Of a DNA stretch of 64,000 bases, positions 50,903 through 59,837 are shown one piece after another; position 1 is the stretch's first letter; each line of letters opens with the position of its first letter. This DNA is from Mycolicibacterium chubuense NBB4 (lineage in GTDB: Bacteria; Actinomycetota; Actinomycetes; Mycobacteriales; Mycobacteriaceae). Both the position numbers and the translations under genes were made by a program. The notes beneath the pieces are model-generated. The model saw only the letters and a program-made list of their open reading frames with translations, was not told where the DNA came from and made no database searches. The stretch lies in contig NC_018027.1 in assembly GCF_000266905.1 (NCBI RefSeq), forward strand, positions 558,001-622,000, read 5' to 3'.

Positions 50903-51709
50903 TCAGCCGACGGGCGCGACGAATGACCACGGCACCGTGAGCACGCCGTCACGCACGCTGCGTCGCGGCGCGGTCAGGGGAAAGCCATCGGCGACAAGCA
51001 GTTCCACCATGGCGCGCCAGCGCACGCGGGGACCGAAGACGCCGTGACCGGCGACGCTGGCCCAGGCGCGGTCGGCGGCGCGCAGCAGCGTGTGGATCGG
51101 TTGGCCGGCGACGTTGTGGTGGATCAGCACCTTCGGGAGGCGCTCGGCCAGATCGGAGGGCCGCTCGATGGCGAACGGATCACACGCCAGCGTGAGGCTC
51201 AGGGCAGAGGAGGCGTCGAGCAGCACCCAGCAGCATCGGCGTCCCAGCTCGTCGCACGTCCCGTCCACGATCAGCCCGCCGGGCGCGAGGCTGCGCTGCA
51301 TCACCGCCCATGCGCCGGGCACCTCCTCGACCGGGTACTGCCGCAGCACGTTGAACGCGCGCACCAGCACCGGCCGGTGACCGCCGAGTTCGAAGCCGCC
51401 GAGCGCGAATTCCACGCCCGCCGTGGCGGCCGCCTGGCCCGCGCGCACCCGCTGCGGGTCGATCTCCAGTCCGAGGACGCGGACGTCGACGCGCACCTGT
51501 CGCAGCCGGATCGCCAACTCCAGCGTCGTGACCGGCAGGGCGCCGTACCCGAGGTCGACGACCAGCGGATCGGCCGCGGCCTGCAGGGCGGTGCGGACCC
51601 GGGAGGAGTGGACCAGCCACCGGTCGCTGCGCCGCAGCCTGTTGTGACCGGTCGTGCCGCGGGTGATCGCGCCGAGTGGCCGTGACGAGCTGGCAGGCCC
51701 GGGCCGCAT
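50903..51709 (-). CDS. SAM-dependent methyltransferase, class I-like
   Basis: 268 residues. Motif I reads VVDLGYGALPVTT near residues 50-62, and the end of the second strand is VLGLEIDPQRV; an APGGLIVDGTCDELGR segment corresponds to the post-motif III strand. The Rossmann-like arrangement supports SAM binding. Substrate unknown. It is inserted relative to M. tuberculosis Rv0480c-Rv0481c and lies 35 nt from the nitrilase-like gene, in the same direction. Confidence 0.8.
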   Translation of the reverse strand: MRPGPASSSRPLGAITRGTTGHNRLRRSDRWLVHSSRVRTALQAAADPLVVDLGYGALPVTTLELAIRLRQVRVDVRVLGLEIDPQRVRAGQAAATAGVEFALGGFELGGHRPVLVRAFNVLRQYPVEEVPGAWAVMQRSLAPGGLIVDGTCDELGRRCCWVLLDASSALSLTLACDPFAIERPSDLAERLPKVLIHHNVAGQPIHTLLRAADRAWASVAGHGVFGPRVRWRAMVELLVADGFPLTAPRRSVRDGVLTVPWSFVAPVG

Positions 51710-51730
51710 GCGGTGATCTTAGGGAATCGG

Positions 51731-52243
51731 TCAGCTGTTATCGGTGATCCACACCGTGGTGAACCGTTGCTCGGCGATCAGCAGATCGACCAGCTGGCTG
51801 CCGATGAAGTTCTCGATCTTGCCGCCGACGAGAGGAACGCGAACCTCGACCGTGGCGGTGAAGGCCATCCGCGACCCCTGCCCGGCCGAGATCGGCGCCA
51901 GCACCGCGTTGCCGCTCAGGTGTGCCGGCGCGCCGGGGATCTGCCCCCGCACCACCGCGGTCGCCTGGCCGTCGATCACCGGCGTCCAGGTTTCCTCGCG
52001 GACGAAATGCAGGTCGCCGCGGTGGAATTGCGTCACCACGGCGGGCAGGCGATCCGCCCGCAGCGTCTGGGTGGTGCGGATGTGGACGCCGCCGTCACCG
52101 TCGATGTCCATTGCGTCGAGCGTGGCGTCGTCGGCGCCGGAGTCGCCGAGGCGCACCAGCCAGTACTGCTCGTCGCTGAACGCGCGGTGAACCTGTTCGA
52201 CCGTGCCCCCGTATTCGGCGGCCATGTCGAATGAACGCGGCAT
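51731..52243 (-). CDS. DUF2505 START-like protein (Rv0481c)
   Basis: 170 residues beginning PRSFDMAAEYGGTVEQVHRAF, the DUF2505 signature, with an SRPBCC/START-like fold and the closing helix IENFIGSQLVDLLIAEQRF. Probably binds a lipid or other hydrophobic molecule; no signal peptide. It is divergent from murB, as in M. tuberculosis. Confidence 0.87.
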   Translation of the reverse strand: MPRSFDMAAEYGGTVEQVHRAFSDEQYWLVRLGDSGADDATLDAMDIDGDGGVHIRTTQTLRADRLPAVVTQFHRGDLHFVREETWTPVIDGQATAVVRGQIPGAPAHLSGNAVLAPISAGQGSRMAFTATVEVRVPLVGGKIENFIGSQLVDLLIAEQRFTTVWITDNS

Positions 52244-52269
52244 AGCTGGCCAGGCTACCGTTACCGCCC

Positions 52270-53319
52270 GTGGTCACTTCGTCGACAGGGGGTGTGGCGG
52301 TCGCCGAGAACGTCCCGCTGGCGCCGCTGACCACGCTGCGCGTCGGGCCGGTCGCGCGCCGGCTCGCCACCTGTGCCACCACCGAACAGCTCGTCGAGGC
52401 GTTGCGCAGGTTCGGCCCCGAGGCGCTGGTGCTGGCCGGCGGCTCGAACGTGGTGCTGGCCGACGATCTCGAGGACCTGACCGTGATCCGGGTCGCGAAC
52501 GCCGGCATCGCCGTCGACGGCGCCGTCGTGCGGGCCGAAGCGGGCGCGGTATGGGACGACGTCGTCACCGCTTCGCTGACCCACCGGCTCGGCGGCCTGG
52601 AATGTCTGTCGGGCATCCCGGGCTCGGCGGGCGCCACCCCGGTGCAGAACGTCGGCGCCTACGGAGCCGAGGTCGCCGACACCATCCGGCGGGTTCGGCT
52701 GTTCGACCGGCATTCCGGTGTGGATCGCTGGGTGCCGGCAGAGGAACTTGAATTCGGCTACCGCACAAGCGTTTTGAAGAAATCGACGGCGGCGGTGGTG
52801 CTCGAGGTGGAATTCGCGCTCGACCCCGCCGGCCGCAGCGCCCCGCTGCGCTACGGCGAACTGGCCACCACACTGGACGCCGAACCGGGGACCCGCGCCG
52901 ATCCGGTCCGGGTGCGCGACGCGGTGCTGGCGCTGCGGTCACGCAAGGGCATGGTGCTCGACGAAGCCGACCACGACACCTGGAGCGTCGGGTCCTTCTT
53001 CACCAACCCCGTCGTCACCAGTGCGGAGTACGACCGTCTGGTCGCCCATGCCGACAGACCGGTGCCGAACTATCCCGCCCCCGGAGGGGTGAAGCTGGCC
53101 GCGGGATGGCTCGTCGAGCAGGCCGGCTTCACCAAGGGCTATCCGGGTGACGGCGCCCCCGCCCGGTTGTCCACCAAGCACGCGCTGGCGCTCACCAACC
53201 GCGGCGCGGCCACCACCGCCGACATCCTCGCGCTGGCCAGAACCGTGCGCGACGGCGTCAGGAAAGCATTCGGGATCGAACTCACACCCGAGCCGATTCT
53301 GATTGGATGCGTTCTCTAG
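52270..53319 (+). CDS. murB: UDP-N-acetylenolpyruvoylglucosamine reductase
   Basis: 349 residues, type I MurB. FAD-binding PCMH domain: PLTTLRVGP near residue 18, [12 protein letters not shown], and [24 protein letters not shown] near 105-128. The catalytic C-terminal part has [10 protein letters not shown] (Ser donor) and [19 protein letters not shown] EQAGFTKG. The acid near EPILIGCVL closes the site. Reduces UDP-GlcNAc-enolpyruvate to UDP-MurNAc with NADPH in peptidoglycan synthesis. GTG start; TACCGT lies 9 nt upstream. Confidence 0.96.
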   Translation: MVTSSTGGVAVAENVPLAPLTTLRVGPVARRLATCATTEQLVEALRRFGPEALVLAGGSNVVLADDLEDLTVIRVANAGIAVDGAVVRAEAGAVWDDVVTASLTHRLGGLECLSGIPGSAGATPVQNVGAYGAEVADTIRRVRLFDRHSGVDRWVPAEELEFGYRTSVLKKSTAAVVLEVEFALDPAGRSAPLRYGELATTLDAEPGTRADPVRVRDAVLALRSRKGMVLDEADHDTWSVGSFFTNPVVTSAEYDRLVAHADRPVPNYPAPGGVKLAAGWLVEQAGFTKGYPGDGAPARLSTKHALALTNRGAATTADILALARTVRDGVRKAFGIELTPEPILIGCVL

Positions 53320-53334
53320 GTAGCCTCGTACCAC

Positions 53335-54630
53335 GTGAGCCCTGCCAATCCGGTGCCGTCCCTGAGTCGACGGCGTGCCCTCGCTGCGCTGGCGGTCGGC
53401 ATCGTCGCGCCGGGAGCCCTGGCCGCATGCAATTCCCGCGGAGGCTCCTCTGCGGGAATTGCCGCCGAAGACCAGCCCAACCCGCCGAAGGTCACCTACG
53501 ACCCCGGCGACAACGCGTCCGACGTCAAGCCCACCGCGCGTGTCGGTGTCCGCGTCGAGGACGGGTGGTTCCAGAAGGTCAGCCTGGTCAACACCGACGG
53601 CAAGGTCGTCGCAGGCGCCCTGAACCGGGACCGCACCGAGTTCACGGTCAGCGAGCCGCTCGGCTACGGCGCCGAATACAAGTGGGCCGGCGCGGCCGTC
53701 GGCCAGGACGGCAAGGCGGTGCCGGTCAAGGGGTCATTCACAACCATCGACCCCAGCACGAAGGTCAACGGGCAGTTCCAGCTGTCCGACGGCCAGACCG
53801 TCGGCGTCGCGGCCCCGATCATCCTGCAGTTCGACGCGGCGATCGCCGACGACAACCGCGCCGAGGTCGAGAAGGCGCTCAAGGTCACCACCACTCCCGA
53901 GGTCGAGGGCAGCTGGGCGTGGCTGCCCGACGAGGCAGGCGGCTCCCGCATGCACTGGCGCACCCGCGAGTACTACCCGCCGGGCACCACCGTGCACGTC
54001 GACGCCAAGTTCTACGGCGTGCCCTTCGGCGACGACGCCTATGGCGCCGCCGACTCGACGCTGGACATCACCATCGGCCGGCGTCAGGTGGTCAAGGCCG
54101 AAGCGTCCAGTCACCGAATCCAGGTGATCACCGACGCGGGGGTGCTCTTCGACTTCCCGTGCAGCTACGGCGAGGGCGACGTGGACCGCAACGTCACCCG
54201 CAGCGGCATCCACGTGGTCACCGAGAAGTACGAGGACTTCTGGATGTCCAACCCGGCCGGCGGCTACACCAACGCCCACGAGCGGTTCGCGGTGCGGATC
54301 TCCAACAACGGCGAGTTCATCCACGCCAACCCGGCCAGCTCGGGTGCGCAGGGCAACACCAACGTCACCAACGGCTGCATCAACCTGTCCACCGCCGATG
54401 CCGAGCAGTACTTCCAGACCGCCCTCTACGGCGATCCGGTCGAGGTCACCGGCACCCGCATCGAGTTGTCCTACGCCGACGGCGACATCTGGGACTGGGC
54501 CGTGCCGTGGGACGAGTGGAAGTCGATGTCGGCGATCAGCACCGAGAAGCCGCCGTCGAACATCCCCGCGAGCGCGCCCGCGACGCCGCCGGGGGCTCCG
54601 ACACCGGTCAACGGCCGCCCCGGCGGCTGA
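53335..54630 (+). CDS. lprQ: Lipoprotein L,D-transpeptidase LprQ (Ldt5-like)
   Basis: 431 residues. Twin-Arg-like SRRR then a hydrophobic signal segment and a lipobox ending ALAAC (Cys32). Two Ig-like domains follow, about residues 50-250, and then a YkuD L,D-transpeptidase domain with His330 in FIHANP and nucleophile Cys348 in TNGCINLS. The general family motif is SHGCxN; Asn replaces the usual His before GC. It forms 3-3 cross-links in peptidoglycan at the outer membrane face side of the plasma membrane. Proline-rich tail. Starts 16 nt after murB. Confidence 0.93.
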   Translation: MSPANPVPSLSRRRALAALAVGIVAPGALAACNSRGGSSAGIAAEDQPNPPKVTYDPGDNASDVKPTARVGVRVEDGWFQKVSLVNTDGKVVAGALNRDRTEFTVSEPLGYGAEYKWAGAAVGQDGKAVPVKGSFTTIDPSTKVNGQFQLSDGQTVGVAAPIILQFDAAIADDNRAEVEKALKVTTTPEVEGSWAWLPDEAGGSRMHWRTREYYPPGTTVHVDAKFYGVPFGDDAYGAADSTLDITIGRRQVVKAEASSHRIQVITDAGVLFDFPCSYGEGDVDRNVTRSGIHVVTEKYEDFWMSNPAGGYTNAHERFAVRISNNGEFIHANPASSGAQGNTNVTNGCINLSTADAEQYFQTALYGDPVEVTGTRIELSYADGDIWDWAVPWDEWKSMSAISTEKPPSNIPASAPATPPGAPTPVNGRPGG

Positions 54631-54634
54631 CCCA

Positions 54635-54699
54635 CCGCCGAAATTGCATTCCACGCGGAATTGCCCGAGTGGCGCGCGCGTGGAATGCAAGTTCGGCGG
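54635..54699. repeat. Interspersed hairpin element, copy 2
   Basis: Two 23-nt arms (54635-54657 and 54677-54699) pair with a single mismatch and a 19-nt loop. The core GAAATTGCATTCC / GGAATGCAAGTTC equals the element at 26016-26078. It sits between convergent lprQ and SDR genes and can serve as a bidirectional terminator. Confidence 0.8.
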
Positions 54700-54723
54700 G
54701 GGATCTCACCTCCGGTTGCGCTG

Positions 54724-55488
54724 CTAGTTCTTCAACCTCCGGTTGAAGCGCGACCCGGAGGCGCCGCTGACCTGATCCCGCGGCCGGACCACGATCAGGT
54801 CCAGGTCGACGTGTGACGGGCGGCTGGCGACGAATCCGATCACCTCGGCGACGTCCTCGGCCACCAGCGGGGTCACTCCCTCGTAGACCTTCGCGGCCCG
54901 CTCCTCGTCACCCTCGAAGCGGCGCAGCGAGAAGTCGGTCTTCACCATCCCCGGCGCGACCTCTGTGAGCCGCACCGGCGTGCCGAGCAGTTCACTGCGC
55001 AACGTCCGGTGCAGCACGCCCTGGGCATGCTTGGCCGCGGTGTAGCCGCCACCGTTGTCGTAGATCTCCAGCGCGGCGATCGAGGTGACCGTGACGATCA
55101 GTCCGTCGCCGGAGTCGATCAGCTTGGGCAGCAGCGCGCGCGTGACGTGCAGCGTGCCCATCACGTTGGCCTCCCACATCCAGCGCCAGTGGTCGACGTC
55201 CGCGTCGGCCACCGACTCCAGCCCGCGGGCGCCGCCGGCGTTGTTGACGAGGACGTCCACCCGGTCCAGCCGCCCGGCCAGCGCCGCGACGGCGGTGGGA
55301 TCGGTGACGTCCGCCACGATCGCCGTCCCGTCGAGCTCGGCGGCCAGCGCCGCGATCGGAGCCTCGCGACGCGCCACGCAGATCACGTGAAAGCCTTGTG
55401 CGGCAAGAGTTCTCGCGGTCGCTTCGCCGATTCCGGCGCTGGCTCCGGTGACCACCGCCACGCGGCGGATATCTGATGGCGTCGTCAT
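54724..55488 (-). CDS. Short-chain dehydrogenase (Rv0484c-like)
   Basis: 254 residues. TGASAGIGEAT near residue 15, ARR after the second strand (NADP preference), NNAGG and the catalytic Ser/YTAAK pair. C-terminal LDLIVVRPRDQVSG. The substrate is unknown; the group includes NADP-dependent 3-hydroxy acid dehydrogenases of the YdfG type. Divergent from the leader-peptide region of the ROK gene. Confidence 0.9.
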   Translation of the reverse strand: MTTPSDIRRVAVVTGASAGIGEATARTLAAQGFHVICVARREAPIAALAAELDGTAIVADVTDPTAVAALAGRLDRVDVLVNNAGGARGLESVADADVDHWRWMWEANVMGTLHVTRALLPKLIDSGDGLIVTVTSIAALEIYDNGGGYTAAKHAQGVLHRTLRSELLGTPVRLTEVAPGMVKTDFSLRRFEGDEERAAKVYEGVTPLVAEDVAEVIGFVASRPSHVDLDLIVVRPRDQVSGASGSRFNRRLKN

Positions 55489-55543
55489 GGCCCCAACACT
55501 AGGCCTGGTCGCCGAGCCATCGCGCGAGCGCTCACGGTCGTGC

Positions 55544-55549
55544 TAAGTT
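55544..55549 (+). promoter_or_regulatory. -10 hexamer TAAGTT for the polycysteine leader transcript
   Basis: TANNNT hexamer ending 8 nt before the GTG at 55557, which places the transcription start at or next to the leader start codon. Confidence 0.55.
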
Positions 55550-55556
55550 CACCGGC

Positions 55557-55631
55557 GTGTTCGGAACCGGTCAGGCAGCCTCCGCTGCAGCGCTGCGTGC
55601 GTGCTGTTGTCGCGCATCCCGCCGCGCCTGA
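55557..55631 (+). CDS. Leaderless polycysteine leader peptide, 24 residues
   Basis: GTG 55557 opens a 24-codon frame ending in TGA at 55629-55631. Codons 16-18 are TGC TGT TGT, three cysteines in a row (segment RACCCRASRR). No ribosome site precedes it, and TAAGTT ends 8 nt upstream, as for leaderless messages. An inverted repeat GGTCAGGC (55569-55576) / GCCTGACC (55626-55633) covers the early and stop codons. Established knowledge: leaderless polycysteine short ORFs act as cysteine-responsive attenuators in mycobacteria. Inference: this one tunes the downstream ROK regulator and perhaps mshA, whose pathway consumes cysteine. Confidence 0.72.
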   Translation: MFGTGQAASAAALRACCCRASRRA

Positions 55632-55633
55632 CC
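55569..55633 (+). promoter_or_regulatory. Inverted repeat spanning the leader peptide (attenuator candidate)
   Basis: Perfect 8-bp arms GGTCAGGC (55569-55576) and GCCTGACC (55626-55633). A further short stem CTGAG-TC-CTCAG lies at 55657-55668, before the ROK gene. A ribosome paused on the three Cys codons (55602-55610) would keep the arms apart; the exact switching structure needs folding analysis. Confidence 0.5.
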
Positions 55634-55712
55634 GAACCTGGACTGATCCCGTCCCGCTGAGTCCTCAGGTGTGGCCCCCGGCCCCCTCCCCGACTTCGCG
55701 CAAGGACATTCC

Positions 55713-57005
55713 ATGAGCACCACCGTTTCCGGAACCTCTCAGACACCGCGTGCCGTGTTCACAACGCGGTCCCAGGCGCTCGTGCGCCACATCGTCGCGC
55801 CGGCGCTGCGCCTGCCGGAGGCGGCCGCGGCCTCGGTGTTCGCCGCGGCACGCCAGCGCGGTCCGATCGCCCGCGACGTCATCGCCCAGGTCACCAGGCT
55901 CAGCATCGCGACGGTGAACCGTCAGGTCACCGCGTTGCTCGACGCCGGGCTGCTGCGGGAGCGGGCCGACCTCGCCGTGTCGGGCGCGATCGGAAGGCCA
56001 CGCGTGCCCGTCGAGGTCAACCACGAGCCGTTCCTGACCCTGGGCATCCACATCGGCGCCCGCACCACCAGCATCGTGGCCACCGACCTGCTGGGCCGCA
56101 CGCTCGATGTGGTCGAGACACCCACTCCGCACGCGGGGCAGGCCGCGGCCCTGACCGCGATCGCCGGCAGCGCGGGTCGCTACCTGAGACGTTGGCACCG
56201 GCGCCGCCCGCTGTGGGTCGGGGTGGCCGTGGGCGGTGTCGTCGACAGCATCACCGGATATCTCGACCACCCACGGCTCGGCTGGTCGGACGCACCGGTC
56301 GGACCCGTCCTCGCCGAAGCCCTCGGCCTGCCGGTGTCGGTGGCGTCGCACGTCGACGCGATGGCCGGGGCCGAACTGCTGCTCGGTGGGCGGCGGCAAC
56401 CCGCGACGAGCCTTTACGTCTACGCCCGCGAGACCGTCGGCTATGCACTGTCGATCGGGGGGCGGGTGCACTCGCCGGCCAGCGGCCCCGGGACCATCGC
56501 CGCGCTGCCCGTCCGCTCGGACCTGCTGGGCGGCAGCGGGGAATTGGAGTCGACGGTCAGCGACGAGGCCGTGCTGGTGGCGGCCCGCGCGGCGCGGATC
56601 ATTCCCGCCGACGGGCCGACGTCGACGGTCACCGCAGTGCTGCGCGCGGCGCGTCACGGCAACGAGCAGGCCGTCGCGCTGGTGGCCGAGCGGGCGCGGG
56701 TCCTCGGTGAGGCGGTGGCGCTGCTGCGCGACCTGCTCAACCCGGACGACCTCGTCGTCGGGGGACAGGCGTTCACCGAGTACCCGGAGGGCATGAGCAC
56801 CGTGGAGGCGGCGTTCGCGGCGCGTGCGGTGCTGCCGCATCGCGACATCCGGGTGACGGCGTTCGGCAACCGGGTGCAGGAGGCGGGCGCCGGTGTCGTG
56901 TCGCTCGGCGGGCTCTACGCCGACCCGATCGGCGCCATGCGCCGGGCGCCGCGCACGCGAGGAGCGAATCTGCTCCAGTCGCGCCGCCCCGAAGTGAGTG
57001 CCTGA
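55713..57005 (+). CDS. ROK/NagC-family transcriptional regulator (Rv0485)
   Basis: 430 residues from ATG 55713, with AAGGA 6 nt upstream. N-terminal winged-helix (AARQRGPIARDVIAQVTRLSIATVNRQVTALLDAGLL in outline, about residues 45-85), then a ROK sugar-kinase-like domain: LGIHIGARTTSIVATDLLG, VAVGGVVD and GLPVSVASHVDAMAGAE. The zinc-binding CxC/GH motif of active ROK kinases is degenerate, so it is a regulator rather than a kinase. Its 5' region holds a polycysteine leader. mshA follows after 36 nt. Confidence 0.92.
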   Translation: MSTTVSGTSQTPRAVFTTRSQALVRHIVAPALRLPEAAAASVFAAARQRGPIARDVIAQVTRLSIATVNRQVTALLDAGLLRERADLAVSGAIGRPRVPVEVNHEPFLTLGIHIGARTTSIVATDLLGRTLDVVETPTPHAGQAAALTAIAGSAGRYLRRWHRRRPLWVGVAVGGVVDSITGYLDHPRLGWSDAPVGPVLAEALGLPVSVASHVDAMAGAELLLGGRRQPATSLYVYARETVGYALSIGGRVHSPASGPGTIAALPVRSDLLGGSGELESTVSDEAVLVAARAARIIPADGPTSTVTAVLRAARHGNEQAVALVAERARVLGEAVALLRDLLNPDDLVVGGQAFTEYPEGMSTVEAAFAARAVLPHRDIRVTAFGNRVQEAGAGVVSLGGLYADPIGAMRRAPRTRGANLLQSRRPEVSA

Positions 57006-57041
57006 GCGGCGGCTTCGGCACCGCGGTGTAGACATGACGGT

Positions 57042-58358
57042 GTGCGTCCAGCCACCGATGTGCACGGCCTGCCGACCCCTCGCCGCGTGGCGGTGCTCTC
57101 GGTACACACCTCGCCCCTGGCCCAGCCGGGCACCGGTGATGCGGGCGGCATGAACGTCTACGTGCTGCAGACGGCACTGGAACTGGCCCGCCGCGGCGTC
57201 GAGGTCGAGATCTTCACCCGAGCCACCTCGTCGGCCGACCAGCCGGTCGTCCCGGTCGCACCCGGTGTGCTGGTCCGCAATGTCGCCGCCGGCCCGTTCG
57301 AGGGACTCGACAAGAACGACCTGCCGACCCAACTGTGTGCGTTCACCGCGGGCGTGCTGCGCGCCGAGGCCACCCATGAACCCGGCTACTACGACATCGT
57401 GCACTCGCACTACTGGCTCTCCGGCCAGGTCGGCTGGCTGGCCGCCGACCGGTGGGCGGTGCCTCTCGTGCACACCGCCCACACGCTGGCCGCTGTGAAG
57501 AATGCGTCCCTGGCCGACGGCGACAGCCCAGAACCGCCGATGCGCTCGATCGGCGAGCAGCAGGTGGTCGACGAGGCCGACAGACTGATCGTCAACACCG
57601 AACACGAAGCGCATCAACTGGTGTCGCTGCACCAAGCCGATGCCGCGCGGATCGACGTCGTCCATCCCGGGGTCGATCTGCAGATCTTCACGCCGGGTGA
57701 CCGCGACGCCGCCCGTGCGGCGCTGGGTCTCGATCCCGCGGTGCCGATCGTGGCGTTCGTCGGACGGATCCAGCCGCTCAAGGCACCCGACGTGCTGTTG
57801 CGCGCGATCGCGAAGCTGCCCGATGTGCACGTGCTGATCGCCGGCGGTCCCTCCGGCTCCGGGCTCGCCACCCCGCACGGTCTTGATGACCTCGCCTCGG
57901 AGTTGGGTATCACCGATCGCGTGACGTTCCTTCCTCCGCAGTCGCGCGACGACCTCGTGCAGGTGTACCGCGCGGCCGACATCGTCGCGGTGCCCAGCTA
58001 CTCCGAATCCTTCGGGCTCGTCGCCGTCGAAGCCCAGGCGTGCGGCACCCCGGTCGTCGCGGCCGCGGTCGGCGGGCTGCCGGTGGCGGTGCGCGACGGG
58101 GTCAGCGGCGCGCTCGTCGACGGCCATGACCCCGACGACTGGGCCGCGGCGATCGGCGACGTGTTCGCCCGGGGTCCCGCCACCCTCGGGCCGGCGGCGA
58201 CCGAGCACGCGGCGAGCTTCTCGTGGGCGCACACCGTCGACGCGCTGCTGGCCGGTTACGGACGTGCGATCGCCGACCACCGGTCCCGGCACCAACGCCA
58301 GCTCTCGGCGCGGCGCAGCGGCCGGCGCTTCTCGATGCGCCGCGGGGTGCGCGCATGA
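57042..58358 (+). CDS. mshA: D-inositol-3-phosphate glycosyltransferase
   Basis: 438 residues of GT-B family 4. N-terminal [17 protein letters not shown] binds the acceptor. The C-terminal domain has [17 protein letters not shown] near residue 245 and the donor motif [20 protein letters not shown] near 320-340, with the EX7E arrangement. Transfers GlcNAc from UDP-GlcNAc to inositol-3-phosphate, the first step of mycothiol synthesis. GTG start. Its TGA overlaps the ATG of the YbjN-like gene (ATGA at 58355-58358). Confidence 0.96.
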   Translation: MRPATDVHGLPTPRRVAVLSVHTSPLAQPGTGDAGGMNVYVLQTALELARRGVEVEIFTRATSSADQPVVPVAPGVLVRNVAAGPFEGLDKNDLPTQLCAFTAGVLRAEATHEPGYYDIVHSHYWLSGQVGWLAADRWAVPLVHTAHTLAAVKNASLADGDSPEPPMRSIGEQQVVDEADRLIVNTEHEAHQLVSLHQADAARIDVVHPGVDLQIFTPGDRDAARAALGLDPAVPIVAFVGRIQPLKAPDVLLRAIAKLPDVHVLIAGGPSGSGLATPHGLDDLASELGITDRVTFLPPQSRDDLVQVYRAADIVAVPSYSESFGLVAVEAQACGTPVVAAAVGGLPVAVRDGVSGALVDGHDPDDWAAAIGDVFARGPATLGPAATEHAASFSWAHTVDALLAGYGRAIADHRSRHQRQLSARRSGRRFSMRRGVRA

Positions 58359-58897
58359 CGGACCCCGGCGATGAGCCGCTTGCGCGACGAGAGGAGGGCA
58401 GAGAGGTCCAGGCCGTCATCGAGAAGACGCTGGCCGAGCACGACCTGGCTTACTCCCGCCACGAGGGGGCGGCCGGCGGATTGCCCGGACTGGTCGTGGA
58501 ACTGCCCGGCGAGCGCAAGCTCAAGACCAACACCATCCTCACCATCGGCGAGCACTCCGTCCGCGTGGAGGCCTTCGTCTGCCGCCAGCCCGACGAGAAT
58601 TACGAGGGCGTCTACCGGTTCCTGCTCAAGCGCAACCGCAGGCTCTACGGCGTGGCCTACACCCTCGACAACGTCGGCGACATCTACCTCGTCGGCCGGA
58701 TGGCGCTGCCCTCGGTCACGCCCGAGGAGGTCGACCGCGTCCTCGGGCAGGTGCTCGAAGCCGTCGACTCCGACTTCAACACCCTGCTGGAGCTGGGGTT
58801 CCGCACCTCGATCCAGAAGGAGTGGGAGTGGCGGGTCTCGCGCGGGGAATCGCTGAAGAACCTGCAGGCGTTCCAACACCTCATCGACGACGACTGA
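58355..58897 (+). CDS. YbjN-domain protein (Rv0487-like)
   Basis: 180 residues with the YbjN/T3SS chaperone-like fold: [60 protein letters not shown] and an [13 protein letters not shown] helix. Actinobacterial members commonly follow mshA, with no proven function; a chaperone-like role is inferred from the fold. Translationally coupled to mshA. Confidence 0.88.
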   Translation: MTDPGDEPLARREEGREVQAVIEKTLAEHDLAYSRHEGAAGGLPGLVVELPGERKLKTNTILTIGEHSVRVEAFVCRQPDENYEGVYRFLLKRNRRLYGVAYTLDNVGDIYLVGRMALPSVTPEEVDRVLGQVLEAVDSDFNTLLELGFRTSIQKEWEWRVSRGESLKNLQAFQHLIDDD

Positions 58898-58937
58898 CAG
58901 CCGACCTGGCCGGAACAGCCGTGAGAAGATTCCCGAC

Positions 58938-59690
58938 ATGGCTGATACCGCGACGCTGATCCTGCTCCGCCATGGCGAAAGTGAGTGGAACGCGCTGAAC
59001 CTGTTCACCGGATGGGTCGACGTCGACCTCACCGACAAGGGGAGGGCGGAAGCGGCCCGAGCCGGCGAGCTCCTCAAGGACCAGGACCGGCTGCCGGACG
59101 TGCTGTACACCTCGCTGTTGCGGCGCGCCATCACCACCGCCAACGTCGCGTTGGACAAGGCCGACCGGCACTGGATCCCCGTGCACCGCGACTGGCGGCT
59201 CAACGAGCGGCACTACGGCGCGCTGCAGGGCCTCGACAAGGCCGAGACCAAGGCCAAGTACGGCGACGAGCAGTTCATGGCCTGGCGGCGCAGCTACGAC
59301 ACCCCGCCCCCGCCGATCGAGGTCGGCAGCCGGTACAGCCAGGATGCCGACCCCCGCTACGCCGACATCCCCGGCGGCCCGCCGCTGACGGAATGCCTCA
59401 AAGACGTCGTCGAGCGGTTCGTGCCGTACTACACCGAGGCGATCGTGCCCGACCTGGTCGCCGGCAAGACCGTGCTGATCGCGGCGCACGGCAACTCGCT
59501 GCGCGCGCTGGTGAAGTACCTCGACGGCATGTCCGACGACGACGTCGTCGGGCTGAACATCCCGACCGGTATCCCGTTGCGCTACGACCTGGACGCCGAG
59601 CTCAAGCCGACGGTGCCGGGCGGGACGTACCTGGATCCCGAGGCCGCCGCGGCCGGTGCGGCGGCGGTGGCCGCCCAGGGTGCCAAGTAG
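58938..59690 (+). CDS. gpmA: 2,3-bisphosphoglycerate-dependent phosphoglycerate mutase
   Basis: 250 residues. [10 protein letters not shown] with the phosphohistidine near residue 16, [20 protein letters not shown] with the Glu, and [11 protein letters not shown] with the second catalytic His near 183. Interconverts 3- and 2-phosphoglycerate in glycolysis. It is upstream of senX3 in the order known from other mycobacteria (Rv0489-Rv0490). Confidence 0.96.
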   Translation: MADTATLILLRHGESEWNALNLFTGWVDVDLTDKGRAEAARAGELLKDQDRLPDVLYTSLLRRAITTANVALDKADRHWIPVHRDWRLNERHYGALQGLDKAETKAKYGDEQFMAWRRSYDTPPPPIEVGSRYSQDADPRYADIPGGPPLTECLKDVVERFVPYYTEAIVPDLVAGKTVLIAAHGNSLRALVKYLDGMSDDDVVGLNIPTGIPLRYDLDAELKPTVPGGTYLDPEAAAAGAAAVAAQGAK

Positions 59691-59716
59691 GCGGGCCGCC
59701 GGTTCTTCCGTCGCCC

Positions 59717-59746
59717 GGCGAACAGTGGGTGAACAGTGGAGAACGC
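59717..59746. promoter_or_regulatory. Tandem GTTCNCC repeats upstream of senX3 (RegX3-box-like)
   Basis: On the minus strand the bases read GTTCTCCACT, GTTCACCCACT, GTTCGCC: three direct repeats at 10- and 11-nt intervals. Such spacing matches direct-repeat binding by OmpR/PhoB-type response regulators. Known RegX3 autoregulation of the senX3 promoter makes RegX3 the obvious binder. Confidence 0.6.
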
Positions 59747-59825
59747 GATCCCGAACATCCGTGTTTGACTGTGTGACTTGTCCCGAAATGGCCGCACGCT
59801 GCTGGGATGACGTTCACCGACTGCG

Positions 59826-59831
59826 TACGAT
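59826..59831 (+). promoter_or_regulatory. -10 hexamer TACGAT, leaderless senX3
   Basis: TANNNT hexamer ending 7 nt before the GTG at 59838. Confidence 0.5.
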
Positions 59832-59837
59832 TTTCGC

